From: Alphaproteobacteria bacterium
GTDB lineage: Bacteria; Pseudomonadota; Alphaproteobacteria; Micavibrionales; Micavibrionaceae
Assembly: GCA_020443295.1 (NCBI GenBank)
Contig: JAGRIJ010000006.1
Coordinates: forward strand, 16,872 to 80,871
Length of the DNA: 64,000 nt
Reading direction: 5' to 3'
The notes under the pieces: generated by a model
Database searches by the model: none
What the model saw: the letters and a program-made list of their open reading frames with translations, nothing else
What the model was told of the DNA's origin: nothing
Part shown: one piece after another, positions 22,377 to 31,404 of the stretch
How the letters are laid out: each line of letters opens with the position of its first letter
Position numbering within the stretch: the stretch's first letter is position 1
Program-made: the position numbers and the translations under genes

Positions 22377-25085
22377 ATGACCAAGTGGGTTTACAGCTTC
22401 GGAAAAGACAAGAACGAAGGCGACCGCACGATGCGGAATCTTCTGGGGGGGAAGGGATGCAACTTGGCCGAAATGGCTTCCCTTGGATTACCTGTCCCAC
22501 CCGGCTTTACGATTACCACAGAGGTCTGCACCTATTATTATGCCAATAAGAAGACTTATCCAGACGCCTTGAAGACGCAAGTCGAGGACGCGCTGAAGGC
22601 TGTTGAACAGTCGGTGGGCGTGGCATTTGGCGATGCCCAAAATCCTTTGCTTGTTTCGGTGCGGTCCGGCGCGCGGGTTTCGATGCCGGGGATGATGGAT
22701 ACGGTTCTCAATCTCGGGCTTAACGATACAACGGTGGAAGGGCTGGCGAAAAAGTCCGGTAACGAGCGTTTTGCGTGGGATTCGTACCGCCGGTTCATTC
22801 AGATGTATTCCGATGTCGTGCTGGGGCTGGACCATCACGACTTCGAGGATATTCTCGATACTTATAAACGCGATAACAATGTTTATCAGGATACGGAGAT
22901 CCCTTCACAGGGCTGGAAGGAGATCGTCGGGCAGTATAAAGCGCTGGTTGAAGAAGAGCTGGGCAAGCCGTTTCCCTCTGATCCCTATGAGCAGCTCTGG
23001 GGTGCGATCGGCGCGGTGTTCCAATCCTGGATGGTTCCGCGTGCCGTAACCTACCGCAAAATTCACGATATTCCGGAAGACTGGGGCACCGCGGTTAACG
23101 TGCAAGCCATGGTGTTCGGGAATATGGGCGATGATTGCGCGACCGGGGTTGCGTTTACGCGCGATCCTTCGACGGGGGAGAATTATTTCTATGGCGAGTA
23201 TCTCGTCAATGCGCAGGGCGAGGACGTGGTCGCAGGTATCCGTACCCCGCAATCCCTGACCAAGAAGGGACGCGAGAAGGAAGGCAGCAGTCTGCCCTCC
23301 ATGGAAGAGACGATGCCTGAGGTATTCGCGCAGCTTTGCGTTTTAAGGGACAAGCTGGAACAACATTTCCGCGATATCCAGGATATCGAGTTCACGGTTC
23401 AGAGCGGTATGCTTTACATGCTGCAGACCCGGACCGGAAAGCGGACTGCGGCTGCGGCGCTGAAGATTGCGGTGGATATGGTGAAGGAAGGATTGATCAC
23501 CGAGGAAGAGGCGCTGCTGCGCATCGATCCGGAGGCGCTTGACCAGCTTTTGCACCCCACTATTGATCCGAAGGCGGAAAAGAAAGTCGTTACGCGCGGG
23601 CTTCCCGCTTCTCCGGGAGCAGCATCCGGGCGTGTCGTTTTTCTGGCTGATGAGGCTGTCAGCAAGGCGCATGAAGGGGAGAAGGTCATTCTCTGCCGTC
23701 AGGAAACCAGCCCCGAAGATATTCACGGGATGCATGCCGCACAAGGGATCGTGACCTCCCGTGGGGGGATGACCTCCCACGCCGCCGTCGTGGCGCGCGG
23801 GATGGGCAAGCCCTGTGTTGCCGGGGCGGGCGAGCTTTTCATCGATGTCCAGCACAAGATTATCCGCAAGGGCGATGTTGAAATCCGCGAAGGCGATATG
23901 GTGACGATCGACGGATCATCGGGCGAGGTTATTCTCGGCGCGGTGAAGACGATCCAGCCGGAACTGTCCGGCGATTTCAAAACGCTGATGAAGTGGGCGG
24001 ATGCCCGCCGCCGGATGGCGGTGCGGGCGAATGCCGAAACGCCTCTTGACGCGCAGACGGCGCATGATTTTGGCGCTGAAGGGATCGGGTTGTGCCGGAC
24101 GGAGCATATGTTCTTCGATGCCGACCGCATCCAGAATGTGCGCGAGATGATTTTCGCTTCCAGCGAAGATGACCGCCGCAAGGCTTTGGCCAAGCTTTTG
24201 CCCGAACAGCGGGGAGATTTCGAAAAGCTGTTTACGATCATGAAAGGGTTGCCGATTACGGTCCGGTTGCTTGATCCGCCGTTGCACGAGTTCCTGCCGC
24301 ATGACGAGGCTGATGTCACGACATTTGCCAAGACCGCGAAGCTGGATCTGGACGATGTCAGACAGCGCCTTTCAGAACTCAAGGAAACCAACCCCATGCT
24401 GGGGCATCGCGGGTGCCGTCTGGGGATTACCTATCCGGAAATCTATGAGATGCAGGCGCGGGCGATTTTCGAGGCCGCCCTGAATGTCGCCAAGGGTTCG
24501 GGTGAGAAGGTGATCCCGGAAATCATGATTCCGCTTGTTTCCACGCGCAAGGAGCTGGAGCTGATGCGGGATGTGGTTGAAAAAGCCGCCGAGAGCGTTT
24601 TCAGCGAAAAGAAAGCGAAAGTCCAATACACGGTTGGGACGATGATCGAGTTGCCGCGTGCGGCGCTGACCGCCGATCAGATTGCCGAGTGTGCCGATTT
24701 CTTCAGCTTCGGGACCAACGATTTGACCCAGACGACGCTGGGGATGAGCCGGGACGATGCAGCGAACTTCCTGCCTTCCTACACGGACAAGGGGATTTTC
24801 GAGCGCGACCCGTTCGTTTCGATCGACCGTGAAGGGGTTGGCGCACTGGTGGAAATCGCCAAGGAGCGCGGACGCAAGACTAACCCGTCGTTGAAACTGG
24901 GGATTTGCGGGGAGCATGGCGGCGATCCGTCATCCATCGAATTCTGCGAAACGGTTGGGCTGGATTACGTTTCCTGTTCGCCTTACCGTGTCCCGATTGC
25001 CCGGCTGGCAGCTTCGCAGGCGGCGATCCGGCAGGGAAAGCAGAAAACCGTGAAACTTGAGAGCAAAGCCGTAGCGAAGGGCTAG
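22377..25085 (+). CDS. ppdK: Pyruvate, phosphate dikinase
   Basis: Reversibly interconverts ATP + phosphate + pyruvate with AMP + pyrophosphate + PEP; in bacteria it serves gluconeogenesis or PPi-linked glycolysis. The 902-residue protein has the N-terminal nucleotide-binding region (GGKGCNLAEMASLGLPVPPG, SVRSGARVSMPGMMDTVLNL). The central swivelling domain carries the phospho-histidine GGMTSHAAVVARGMG. The C-terminal PEP/pyruvate barrel has GIGLCRTEHMFF, MLGHRGCRLG, SFGTNDLTQTT and the acid-base Cys in GICGEHGGDP. Length is canonical. A strong site (TAAGGAGAG) precedes the ATG. It appears monocistronic. Confidence 0.98.
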   Translation: MTKWVYSFGKDKNEGDRTMRNLLGGKGCNLAEMASLGLPVPPGFTITTEVCTYYYANKKTYPDALKTQVEDALKAVEQSVGVAFGDAQNPLLVSVRSGARVSMPGMMDTVLNLGLNDTTVEGLAKKSGNERFAWDSYRRFIQMYSDVVLGLDHHDFEDILDTYKRDNNVYQDTEIPSQGWKEIVGQYKALVEEELGKPFPSDPYEQLWGAIGAVFQSWMVPRAVTYRKIHDIPEDWGTAVNVQAMVFGNMGDDCATGVAFTRDPSTGENYFYGEYLVNAQGEDVVAGIRTPQSLTKKGREKEGSSLPSMEETMPEVFAQLCVLRDKLEQHFRDIQDIEFTVQSGMLYMLQTRTGKRTAAAALKIAVDMVKEGLITEEEALLRIDPEALDQLLHPTIDPKAEKKVVTRGLPASPGAASGRVVFLADEAVSKAHEGEKVILCRQETSPEDIHGMHAAQGIVTSRGGMTSHAAVVARGMGKPCVAGAGELFIDVQHKIIRKGDVEIREGDMVTIDGSSGEVILGAVKTIQPELSGDFKTLMKWADARRRMAVRANAETPLDAQTAHDFGAEGIGLCRTEHMFFDADRIQNVREMIFASSEDDRRKALAKLLPEQRGDFEKLFTIMKGLPITVRLLDPPLHEFLPHDEADVTTFAKTAKLDLDDVRQRLSELKETNPMLGHRGCRLGITYPEIYEMQARAIFEAALNVAKGSGEKVIPEIMIPLVSTRKELELMRDVVEKAAESVFSEKKAKVQYTVGTMIELPRAALTADQIAECADFFSFGTNDLTQTTLGMSRDDAANFLPSYTDKGIFERDPFVSIDREGVGALVEIAKERGRKTNPSLKLGICGEHGGDPSSIEFCETVGLDYVSCSPYRVPIARLAASQAAIRQGKQKTVKLESKAVAKG

Positions 25086-25154
25086 GGTTTGGTCCTTCGT
25101 ATCATTTTCACGGTCCTTCGGTTATAGTTTCTGCTTAGCAAGGAGGGTTTTTTT

Positions 25155-25811
25155 ATGTCCCGATTCAACGTTCTGGTTTTCAGTTTCATGTTTTTATGTC
25201 TGGCTACTCCGGCGCTGGCCGTGTGGGATTACAATCCTTCGCCCCAGGGCGGTCAAAACGCTCAAACAAAGGATGATGAGCCCGATCCTATCAAAACGAG
25301 GCCCCCCGAGCTTATTGCGTATTGTAAAAAGCTGCCGAAGAAAAGCCAGCCGGAAAAAACGTGCGCGTGCCTCAAGGACGCTTACGAAAGCAGCATGTAC
25401 CAGCGGAATAAAGGCCGTGTGGGCATTTACAAGCAATGGGTCAAAAAACTTGATGATGTGACCAAAAAACTTCAGACGGCGGAGGATCCCAATCTTTTTG
25501 GCACTGTCGACCAATTTTGCAGCCGGTGGTTTGGCGATCTGGATAAAATTGAAGCCGGGAACGGGATGACCCGAGATGAGGCTGTCCTGAAACCGAAATT
25601 CAAAACGGAGGAAGAAAAGATCGCTTATATGCAAAGCAACAGAGAGCTGAAAATGAAGTCTAAGGGGCTCAGCGATCAGTATTGCAGAGCCAATGCGGAG
25701 GTGGCCGTTTACCAGAGGCTTTTAAGGGAAGATCCTTTTCAGGACAGGCCTGACAGCGACGTTTACCAAACCCTTCGATTTCACAAGGCCTGTCATACCC
25801 CGACACATTGA
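25155..25811 (+). CDS. Exported cysteine-containing protein of unknown function
   Basis: The 218-residue product has a signal peptide (NVLVFSFMFLCLATPALA) and a soluble, Lys-rich mature domain with Cys in YCKKL, CACLKD, FCSRW, YCRAN and KACH. The six Cys suggest disulfides in the periplasm. I do not recognise a family. A perfect AAGGAGG lies 8 nt before the ATG, so it is probably well expressed. It lies 69 nt after ppdK and is convergent with ygfZ. Confidence 0.78.
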   Translation: MSRFNVLVFSFMFLCLATPALAVWDYNPSPQGGQNAQTKDDEPDPIKTRPPELIAYCKKLPKKSQPEKTCACLKDAYESSMYQRNKGRVGIYKQWVKKLDDVTKKLQTAEDPNLFGTVDQFCSRWFGDLDKIEAGNGMTRDEAVLKPKFKTEEEKIAYMQSNRELKMKSKGLSDQYCRANAEVAVYQRLLREDPFQDRPDSDVYQTLRFHKACHTPTH

Positions 25812-25821
25812 TCGCTTTCGG

Positions 25822-26616
25822 TCAGGGGAGGGGAATGAAACCGGGAAACGGTTCGTTTTCCTGCTTTCCTGTTATCCTGTCTGAAACGTAAGCGTCTTTC
25901 AGCAGCGCCAGACCCCAGCCGGAACAGGACGATCTCATTTCCCCGGCATTTTTTCCGTTTATCGTTACGGGGGTTCCCGGTTCCGGGAGGTGCGGGCCGC
26001 TGACCGTGTAGAGATGTTTTTTGGCCAGACCCCGGTAGTGCATACGGGCTGTGAGTTCCTGACCCATGTAACAGCCTTTGTCAAAAGAGATGCCGTTCAG
26101 CCGGTCGATGCCGCATTCCATCAGGGTGGAGTTTTCGGGGATCATATCGCGGCTGCCGTCGGGTATGCAGAGCCTGATGCGGTGCCGGTCCCAATCGGTA
26201 AAAGGCTTTTCGGTAAGGCCTGCGGGCCGGGTGAACGCGCGCGCACCCATTTCCGGATGGCGGGGGTCGGGGCTACCTGTTTGCGGAATTCCGATCCCTG
26301 CAAAAACGGTTACGGGCGTTTGAGTTTCTATCTGGATGTCTGCGCGCAGCCTGTAGATATTCAGCCGTTTGGCGAGGTCTTGTGCGCGTTCGCCGCCTTC
26401 ACTGTCGAGCAGGATTGCGCCATTTTCCTCGCTGATAAAAAAGTCGTGCAGGAATTTTCCGTTCGGTGTAAGCAGGCAGGAATAGATCAGAGGTTGCCGA
26501 TCGAGAAAATCAATGTCGTTGGTGATCAGACCCTGCAGAAATTTCCGGCGATCCGTCCCCGATATTCTGATCAGGCCCCGGTTTTCCAGTTTTGTGAAAA
26601 AGCCCTGCTGTGCCAT
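25822..26616 (-). CDS. ygfZ: YgfZ/IBA57-type folate-binding Fe-S cluster maturation protein
   Basis: Tetrahydrofolate-dependent factor that helps repair or insert [4Fe-4S] clusters. The 264-residue protein has the GcvT-like fold start (RGLIRISGTDRRKFLQGLIT) and the diagnostic YgfZ motif K-G-C-Y-x-G-Q-E (FDKGCYMGQELTARMHYRG). ATG 26616 is chosen because AAGG lies 8 nt upstream; an ATG at 26631 would overlap the start codon of the divergent glycosyltransferase. The two genes therefore face each other with almost no intergenic DNA. Family assignment is secure. Confidence 0.9.
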   Translation of the reverse strand: MAQQGFFTKLENRGLIRISGTDRRKFLQGLITNDIDFLDRQPLIYSCLLTPNGKFLHDFFISEENGAILLDSEGGERAQDLAKRLNIYRLRADIQIETQTPVTVFAGIGIPQTGSPDPRHPEMGARAFTRPAGLTEKPFTDWDRHRIRLCIPDGSRDMIPENSTLMECGIDRLNGISFDKGCYMGQELTARMHYRGLAKKHLYTVSGPHLPEPGTPVTINGKNAGEMRSSCSGWGLALLKDAYVSDRITGKQENEPFPGFIPLP

Positions 26617-26629
26617 GATCTGCCTTGTC

Positions 26630-27595
26630 ATGAATACGATCCCGGATTGTAAGCATATTTTGTTCATTACTTCCAGCCGCATCGGAGATGCCGTGCTTTC
26701 GACCGGGATTTTGCGGCATGTTGCGGAAACCGATCCGCAGGCGAGAGTGACGGTTGTGTGCGGGAAGCTCGCCGTTTCGCTGTTTGAAGGATATCCGCTT
26801 CTTGAAAGAGTGATTTCTCTTCAGAAGCAGAAATATAACGGACACTGGTTCGGGTTGTGGCGTATTGTTTTTTCCAAGCGCTGGGATCTTGTGATCGATC
26901 TGCGCAATTCTGTCGTCTCGAGACTGATCTTTGCGCGGCAGCGCCGTTTGTTCGGGGGACAGATCGATAAGTCGCGGCACAAGGTCGAGCAGGCCTCGCA
27001 ACTGATGGGGCTTTCTTCCGTTCCTTCGCCGATGCTGTGGTTCAGTGAACAACAAAAGGTCAAGGCGAGGGCGTTTATTCCTCCCGGAGCGCCTGTTCTG
27101 GGGGTCGGACCTACGGCAAACTGGGCGGGTAAGACGTGGCCGGCGGAACGCTTTACCGAGGTTGTGACATGGATGACGGGGCCGGACGGCGTAATGCCCG
27201 GCGCGCGGGTGGCGGTATTTGCTGCGCCGGGGGAAGAGGCGGATGCACAGAAGGTGCTCAGGAGTCTTCCGCAGGACCGGCAAATCGATCTGATCGCCAA
27301 GGCCGATCCGGGGACGGCGGCAGCGGCACTGAGTTTGTGCGATTTTTATCTTGGTAACGATTCCGGGCTGATGCATTGCGCTGCGGCGGCGGGTGTGCGG
27401 ACGCTGGGGCTTTTCGGGCCGAGTTATCCGCGGCTTTACCGGCCATGGGGCGATCATTGCCGCTTCGTGTCCACGCCTGAGACATTCGATGAACTGATCG
27501 CCTTTGAAGGCTACGATCCAAAGACGACAGGAACGCTTATGGGGAGCTTAAGCGTCGATGCCGTTCAGAGCGCCATTCTTGATATGTTCAAATGA
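26630..27595 (+). CDS. Family 9 glycosyltransferase (LPS heptosyltransferase-like)
   Basis: Transfers a sugar, typically heptose from ADP-heptose, onto the LPS core at the inner face of the cytoplasmic membrane. The 321-residue protein has FITSSRIGDAVLSTGILRHV at the N-terminus, the acceptor region GVGPTANWAGKTWPAERF and the donor-site signature GNDSGLMHCAAAAGVRTLGLFGPS, all typical of WaaC/WaaF/RfaQ relatives. Exact substrate unknown. The ATG at 26630 is divergent from ygfZ with 13 nt between start codons. A strong bidirectional terminator follows at 27604-27633. The phosphoheptose isomerase gene at 55963 fits the heptose context. Confidence 0.88.
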   Translation: MNTIPDCKHILFITSSRIGDAVLSTGILRHVAETDPQARVTVVCGKLAVSLFEGYPLLERVISLQKQKYNGHWFGLWRIVFSKRWDLVIDLRNSVVSRLIFARQRRLFGGQIDKSRHKVEQASQLMGLSSVPSPMLWFSEQQKVKARAFIPPGAPVLGVGPTANWAGKTWPAERFTEVVTWMTGPDGVMPGARVAVFAAPGEEADAQKVLRSLPQDRQIDLIAKADPGTAAAALSLCDFYLGNDSGLMHCAAAAGVRTLGLFGPSYPRLYRPWGDHCRFVSTPETFDELIAFEGYDPKTTGTLMGSLSVDAVQSAILDMFK

Positions 27596-27603
27596 TCTCA
27601 AAA

Positions 27604-27633
27604 GAAAACAGCCTGTTAAGACAGGCTGTTTTC
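27604..27633. terminator. Bidirectional rho-independent terminator
   Basis: A perfect 13-bp stem GAAAACAGCCTGT / ACAGGCTGTTTTC with a TAAG loop separates the convergent glycosyltransferase gene and the exported gene at 27656. T runs flank the stem on both strands, so it can stop both transcripts. Confidence 0.88.
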
Positions 27634-27655
27634 AAAACTCAGAGTGATGAAAATT

Positions 27656-28168
27656 CTACTGGTTCAAACCATCATAATCGGTGGTTTTCGTCATGCCTTT
27701 CTTCAAGCGGTCGGCATATTTGACGTGCGCGTCGAGATAATTTTCGCGCGACTGATACGCCACATCATAAGGGACGTATTTGATACGCTCCCAGCCTTTG
27801 GAAAGCATACAGCCTTCAAAATCCTGATAATCGGAGTGTTCGGCGAAAAGCTGTTCGTCACGTTCCGGGGTGTCCCACCCGGCCAGACGCATTTCATCTT
27901 CGCTCAGGACCAGGCCATCCGCATATTCGGGAATTGCATTCTTGACCGCGCCAAGACGCTCAAGTTCGCGAAGTTCAACAACGCAGCGGGCAATGTCGCG
28001 GTTCAGCATCTGCTGAGCTTTGGGGCCACGAAGGAAAATCGCCGAGGAGGTGCTCACTCTCTGCCAGTATTGTCCCAACGCATCGATCCGGTCATTAATG
28101 GACTCGGCGTAGGCAGGGAAAGACAGGAACAGAACAGCGGCAAAAATCAGGGGAGAACGCATAATCAT
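27656..28168 (-). CDS. Small exported protein of unknown function
   Basis: The 170-residue product has a signal peptide (MRSPLIFAAVLFLSFPAYA) and a mostly helical, charged mature part with two Cys (IARCVVELRELERLG and FEGCMLSKGWERIKYVP) likely joined by a disulfide. The last part, KGWERIKYVPYD, recalls small periplasmic proteins with a G-W element, but no family is assigned. Two ATGs lie two codons apart; the first (28168) has GAAG upstream. Monocistronic, ending in the shared terminator. Confidence 0.72.
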   Translation of the reverse strand: MIMRSPLIFAAVLFLSFPAYAESINDRIDALGQYWQRVSTSSAIFLRGPKAQQMLNRDIARCVVELRELERLGAVKNAIPEYADGLVLSEDEMRLAGWDTPERDEQLFAEHSDYQDFEGCMLSKGWERIKYVPYDVAYQSRENYLDAHVKYADRLKKGMTKTTDYDGLNQ

Positions 28169-28238
28169 CGCAAAATCTTCACTTAGTTTTTAAAAACCTA
28201 TAAAACAATAACAATTCTAGAGGCTTGGCTCAATATAT

Positions 28239-30098
28239 TTATTTAGTTATCTCATCTTTCGTTGCGGATGGTGCAGGTTTCGGCTCCATCCACCACGTTT
28301 CCATAACCATTCCGTAGAGCGGAATTTTGTCCGGAGTGCGGATGGATTTGTCGTAGGCCACATCGTCTAAACCCGTGTAAAACAGCGGGATTACGAAGTA
28401 TTCGGAGAGAAGGATGCGGTCGATGGCGTGGGCGTGGGCCGTGAGATCTTCGTAGGTTTTTGCGTTGGCAATTCCCTTGATTAAATTATCCAGAGCCGGG
28501 TTGCAGATGCCTGCAAAATTAAAGCGTCCGTCTTCCCCGGCGGCCTTGCAGCTCCAGTAAATCGCCTGTTCAGTTCCCGGCGAAAGGCTGTTTTGCCAAT
28601 AATAAAACAGGATATCGTAGTCATAGCGGTTTTTCCGGTTCTCAAAATTCGCGGCATCCAGAAGGCGTGTCGTCAGGCTGATTCCAAGTTTTTCCAAGCT
28701 TTTTGCGTAATTCAGGGTCATTTTTTCGTCTTGCGCGGTGATGAGGATCACTTCGAAGGACAGGGGTTTTTTTGTTTCCCTGTTCACGCGCTGCCCGTTT
28801 TCCACAATCCATCCGGCTTCGCGCAGCAGGCGGTCGGCTTCGCGAAGGCGGGAACGGAGCGGGCGGGTGTCGGGGTCTTCCAGTTTTTCCTGAAAAACCA
28901 TCGGGGAAAGCTTGCTTTTCCATGGCTCAAGCAGGTTTTTTGCCGCTTCCGAGAGGGGGCCGGATCCATCGAGAGATGAGTTTGGGAAAAAACTCCTAAT
29001 TCTTTTGCCGGAGCCGAAGAACAGGTTTTTTCCGATCCATTCGGAGTCGAGAGCCAGAAAGAGCGCTTTTCGCACCCTGATATCGTTCAACGGAGCCCGG
29101 CGCATGTTCAGGATGAAGCCCTGAACGCGTTCGGGTCTGCGGTGGGGAATTTCCTTTGTGACAATCCTGCTTTTATCGATGTCCTTATATGAGGTGAACC
29201 ATTTGGCTATATCGAATTCGCGGCGAACATTCAGGTCCCCTTTTTTGAACGCTTCGAGGGAGACACCGTCGTCTCGATAATAGTCGTAAACGATCCTGTC
29301 GAAATTATAATGCCCCGCATTGGGAAGAAGGTCTTTGGCCCAGTAATTTTTAACCCGTTCATATACGATCCGGCGCGGGTTATCGACGATTGCGATTTTA
29401 TACGGGCCGTTGGTGAGAGGCGGGTCGAGGACAGTTTCCTCGAAATCGCGGTTTTCCCACCATTTTTTCGAGAGGACGGGCATCATGGCGAAAATCATCA
29501 CGGTTTCCCGCTCATAGCCGGGGGCGAAGTGGAAATAGACGGTCCTTTCGTTCTTTTTTTCTGCCTTATCGGCCTGTTTGTAGATGCGCTGCATGTTGGG
29601 GCGCCCGTGTTCCTTAAGCGTTTCGTAAGAAAAGAGCACGTCATCGGCAGTGATGGGGGTGCCGTCGTGAAAGCGGGCGGCGGGGTTTAGTGTGAATGTT
29701 ACGGAGGAACGGTCGTCAGGGATTTCCGCATGTTCGGCAATGAGGGGGTAAAGCGTGAAGGGCTCGTCCCAGACGCGGGCCATCAGGCGGTCGTAAATGT
29801 AGCTCAGGTCCTGAGCTGGAACACCCTTAATCGCAAAAGGATTTAAGGTATCAAACGATCCCGTGGCGCCGATTTTCAGGGTTCCGCCTTTCGGGGCGTC
29901 CGGGTTGGCGTAATCCAGATGGGTGGCCGAGGGGTCGTATTTCGGAGTTCCGTGCATGGCAAGCCCGGTGTACCGGGAGGGGGCGTCAGGCGCGGAAATT
30001 CCGTCCGCATAGGAAGAAACCGCTGACAGGGATAATACGAAATAGGTTATAATACAGAGAATAGCAGAGTTTTTTGGGATAAGCTGGATCATGGACAT
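28239..30098 (-). CDS. ABC transporter substrate-binding protein, family 5 (YejA-like)
   Basis: Periplasmic binding protein for an oligopeptide or microcin C-type ABC importer. The 619-residue product has a signal peptide (SAILCIITYFVLSLSAVSSYA) and the YejA-like opening YANPDAPKGGTLKIGATGSFDTLNPF, shown here in part, then the family signature LNPAARFHDGTPITADDVLFS. It continues with LTNGPYKI, YNFDRIVYDYYRDDGVSLEAFKKG and a C-terminal lobe. No permease or ATPase gene (yejBEF-like) is nearby, so the protein may serve a transporter encoded elsewhere. Its start at 30098 (GGAG 12 nt upstream) overlaps the 5' end of the divergent macrodomain gene. Confidence 0.88.
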   Translation of the reverse strand: MSMIQLIPKNSAILCIITYFVLSLSAVSSYADGISAPDAPSRYTGLAMHGTPKYDPSATHLDYANPDAPKGGTLKIGATGSFDTLNPFAIKGVPAQDLSYIYDRLMARVWDEPFTLYPLIAEHAEIPDDRSSVTFTLNPAARFHDGTPITADDVLFSYETLKEHGRPNMQRIYKQADKAEKKNERTVYFHFAPGYERETVMIFAMMPVLSKKWWENRDFEETVLDPPLTNGPYKIAIVDNPRRIVYERVKNYWAKDLLPNAGHYNFDRIVYDYYRDDGVSLEAFKKGDLNVRREFDIAKWFTSYKDIDKSRIVTKEIPHRRPERVQGFILNMRRAPLNDIRVRKALFLALDSEWIGKNLFFGSGKRIRSFFPNSSLDGSGPLSEAAKNLLEPWKSKLSPMVFQEKLEDPDTRPLRSRLREADRLLREAGWIVENGQRVNRETKKPLSFEVILITAQDEKMTLNYAKSLEKLGISLTTRLLDAANFENRKNRYDYDILFYYWQNSLSPGTEQAIYWSCKAAGEDGRFNFAGICNPALDNLIKGIANAKTYEDLTAHAHAIDRILLSEYFVIPLFYTGLDDVAYDKSIRTPDKIPLYGMVMETWWMEPKPAPSATKDEITK

Positions 30099-30666
30099 AG
30101 TGATATCAAACTCCGGGCATGCCCGGAAACCCTTTCTGCATAAAATCAAGCTGGTGCAGGGAAATATCGTCGATCAGGAGGTCGATGCGATCATCACGGT
30201 GGTTCCCAAAAATCTTGAGCATGTCGGCAGCCTGAACCGAGCGATTTTCGATGCGGCGGGACATAAGCTTGACGATTTTATCCTTGAAAATATCTACAAG
30301 CCCAAAGTCGGAGATGTTTATGCTGTGCCGGGCTTTAATCTGAAAGCCCGGCATGTGCTGATCGGGGTGATGCCGTATTTCCGGACGGATTTCGATAAGA
30401 GCGAGCACTACCTGACCAATGTGACCCGTAAAATTATGGAGCTTGCGCGGTGCATGTTTTTGCAGAAGATCGCCTTTCCGCCTATCGCTTCGGGCAAGAA
30501 CGGCTATCCGCGGGCAAAGGCCGCGCGGCTGATTGTTCACGGTATTGTCGACCGGCTTGATTCCGCGATCGAGGAGGTAAGGATCGTCTGTCCGGACAGC
30601 AAGAGCCTGATCGATTTTCAGCACAAGCTGACAACTGTGGGATGGGACGAGCAGTTACGCGGCTGA
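30091..30666 (+). CDS. Macrodomain protein (ADP-ribose binding or hydrolysing)
   Basis: Macrodomains bind ADP-ribose or remove it from proteins, RNA or O-acetyl-ADP-ribose. The 191-residue protein has the expected pattern: KLVQGNIVDQEVDAIITVV, GSLNRAIFDAAG, KVGDVYAVPGFNLKARHVLI, and the phosphate loop IAFPPIASGKNGYPRAKAA. The first loop has VVPKN where active MacroD-type enzymes have an NAAN-like element, so catalytic activity is uncertain. Its start codon overlaps the 5' end of the yejA-like gene, and the last 12 nt overlap the MORN-repeat gene. Its neighbourhood does not reveal a partner ADP-ribosyltransferase. Confidence 0.85.
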   Translation: MDIVISNSGHARKPFLHKIKLVQGNIVDQEVDAIITVVPKNLEHVGSLNRAIFDAAGHKLDDFILENIYKPKVGDVYAVPGFNLKARHVLIGVMPYFRTDFDKSEHYLTNVTRKIMELARCMFLQKIAFPPIASGKNGYPRAKAARLIVHGIVDRLDSAIEEVRIVCPDSKSLIDFQHKLTTVGWDEQLRG

Positions 30667-31404
30667 CTCTTTCGAGTCGCCAAAGATTTCCGGAGGGAAG
30701 GTTCTGCGGTTTGAATCTTCGCGCGGGTCGTAAGGGGGCAGGGCCTGGTCTCTTCTTTGTTCCTGAATATAGATGGTTTTCGGAACTTCGCGGTCGTGGA
30801 TATAGAATTTCGGATATCCTTCCGCCAGTTTCCCGTCTTCCTGCCAGTGTCTTTCAATACCGTGTAAAAAACCGTTGTTCCACGACCGTTCGCCCAGAAC
30901 GGTTTTCTGGTCCGGGTTCAGCCACCATTGGAAGCCATGAAGCTTGCTGTTGAGCAGGGTGTGAATTTCAGCGATGAATACATTTCCCTCCTCGTCCTGA
31001 TTTCGCCAGATATCATAACCGGTTCCTTCGTCGAGGGTGTAGGCTCCCATCAGGGTTCCATCAATCGTCCACTGTTTTGCCGTGCCGTGGACGCGTCCGT
31101 TTTCGTATGGCTCGCACAGGCTGAGCTGTTCCGGCTTGTACCAGTACCACGTGTATTCCATGCCGTGTTTGCGCATGTTCTTCATCGGGGTTTCGATGAT
31201 GAGACGGCCTTCGTGATCGAATTGGCGGTAGCCGACAAGCTCGCCATCAAGAATATATTCGCGGCGCTCGTAGTGGATCGTTCCGCCCTTTTCGCGCGCG
31301 TGTTCATCTTCGGTATAAAATGAGACGACCTTTTCTTCCGCTTCCGGCGGGATATCCGACTGGTAGGCGTTTTTCGCCGCCGGCTTTTCGATCATCAGCG
31401 TCAT
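30655..31404 (-). CDS. MORN-type repeat (YwqK-like) protein
   Basis: The 249-residue protein contains several imperfect repeats of the MORN_2/YwqK kind, built on G-x-x-H-G or D-G-x-L-x-G steps: MKNMRKHGMEYTWYW, ENGRVHGTAKQWTIDGTLMG, NSKLHGFQWWL, NNGFLHGIERHWQEDGKLAEG. Such proteins act as scaffolds or antitoxin-like partners; role here unknown. There is no signal peptide, so it is cytoplasmic. The ATG at 31404 overlaps the adenosine kinase stop by ATGA, so the two are translationally coupled. The tail (DPREDSNRRTFPPEIFGDS) is disordered. Confidence 0.75.
   Translation of the reverse strand: MTLMIEKPAAKNAYQSDIPPEAEEKVVSFYTEDEHAREKGGTIHYERREYILDGELVGYRQFDHEGRLIIETPMKNMRKHGMEYTWYWYKPEQLSLCEPYENGRVHGTAKQWTIDGTLMGAYTLDEGTGYDIWRNQDEEGNVFIAEIHTLLNSKLHGFQWWLNPDQKTVLGERSWNNGFLHGIERHWQEDGKLAEGYPKFYIHDREVPKTIYIQEQRRDQALPPYDPREDSNRRTFPPEIFGDSKESAA

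Noticed and set aside
26510..27457. 315-codon minus-strand frame over the glycosyltransferase gene
   Set aside because: Antisense to a gene with clear family 9 motifs; composition is Arg/His/Pro-rich as in shadows.
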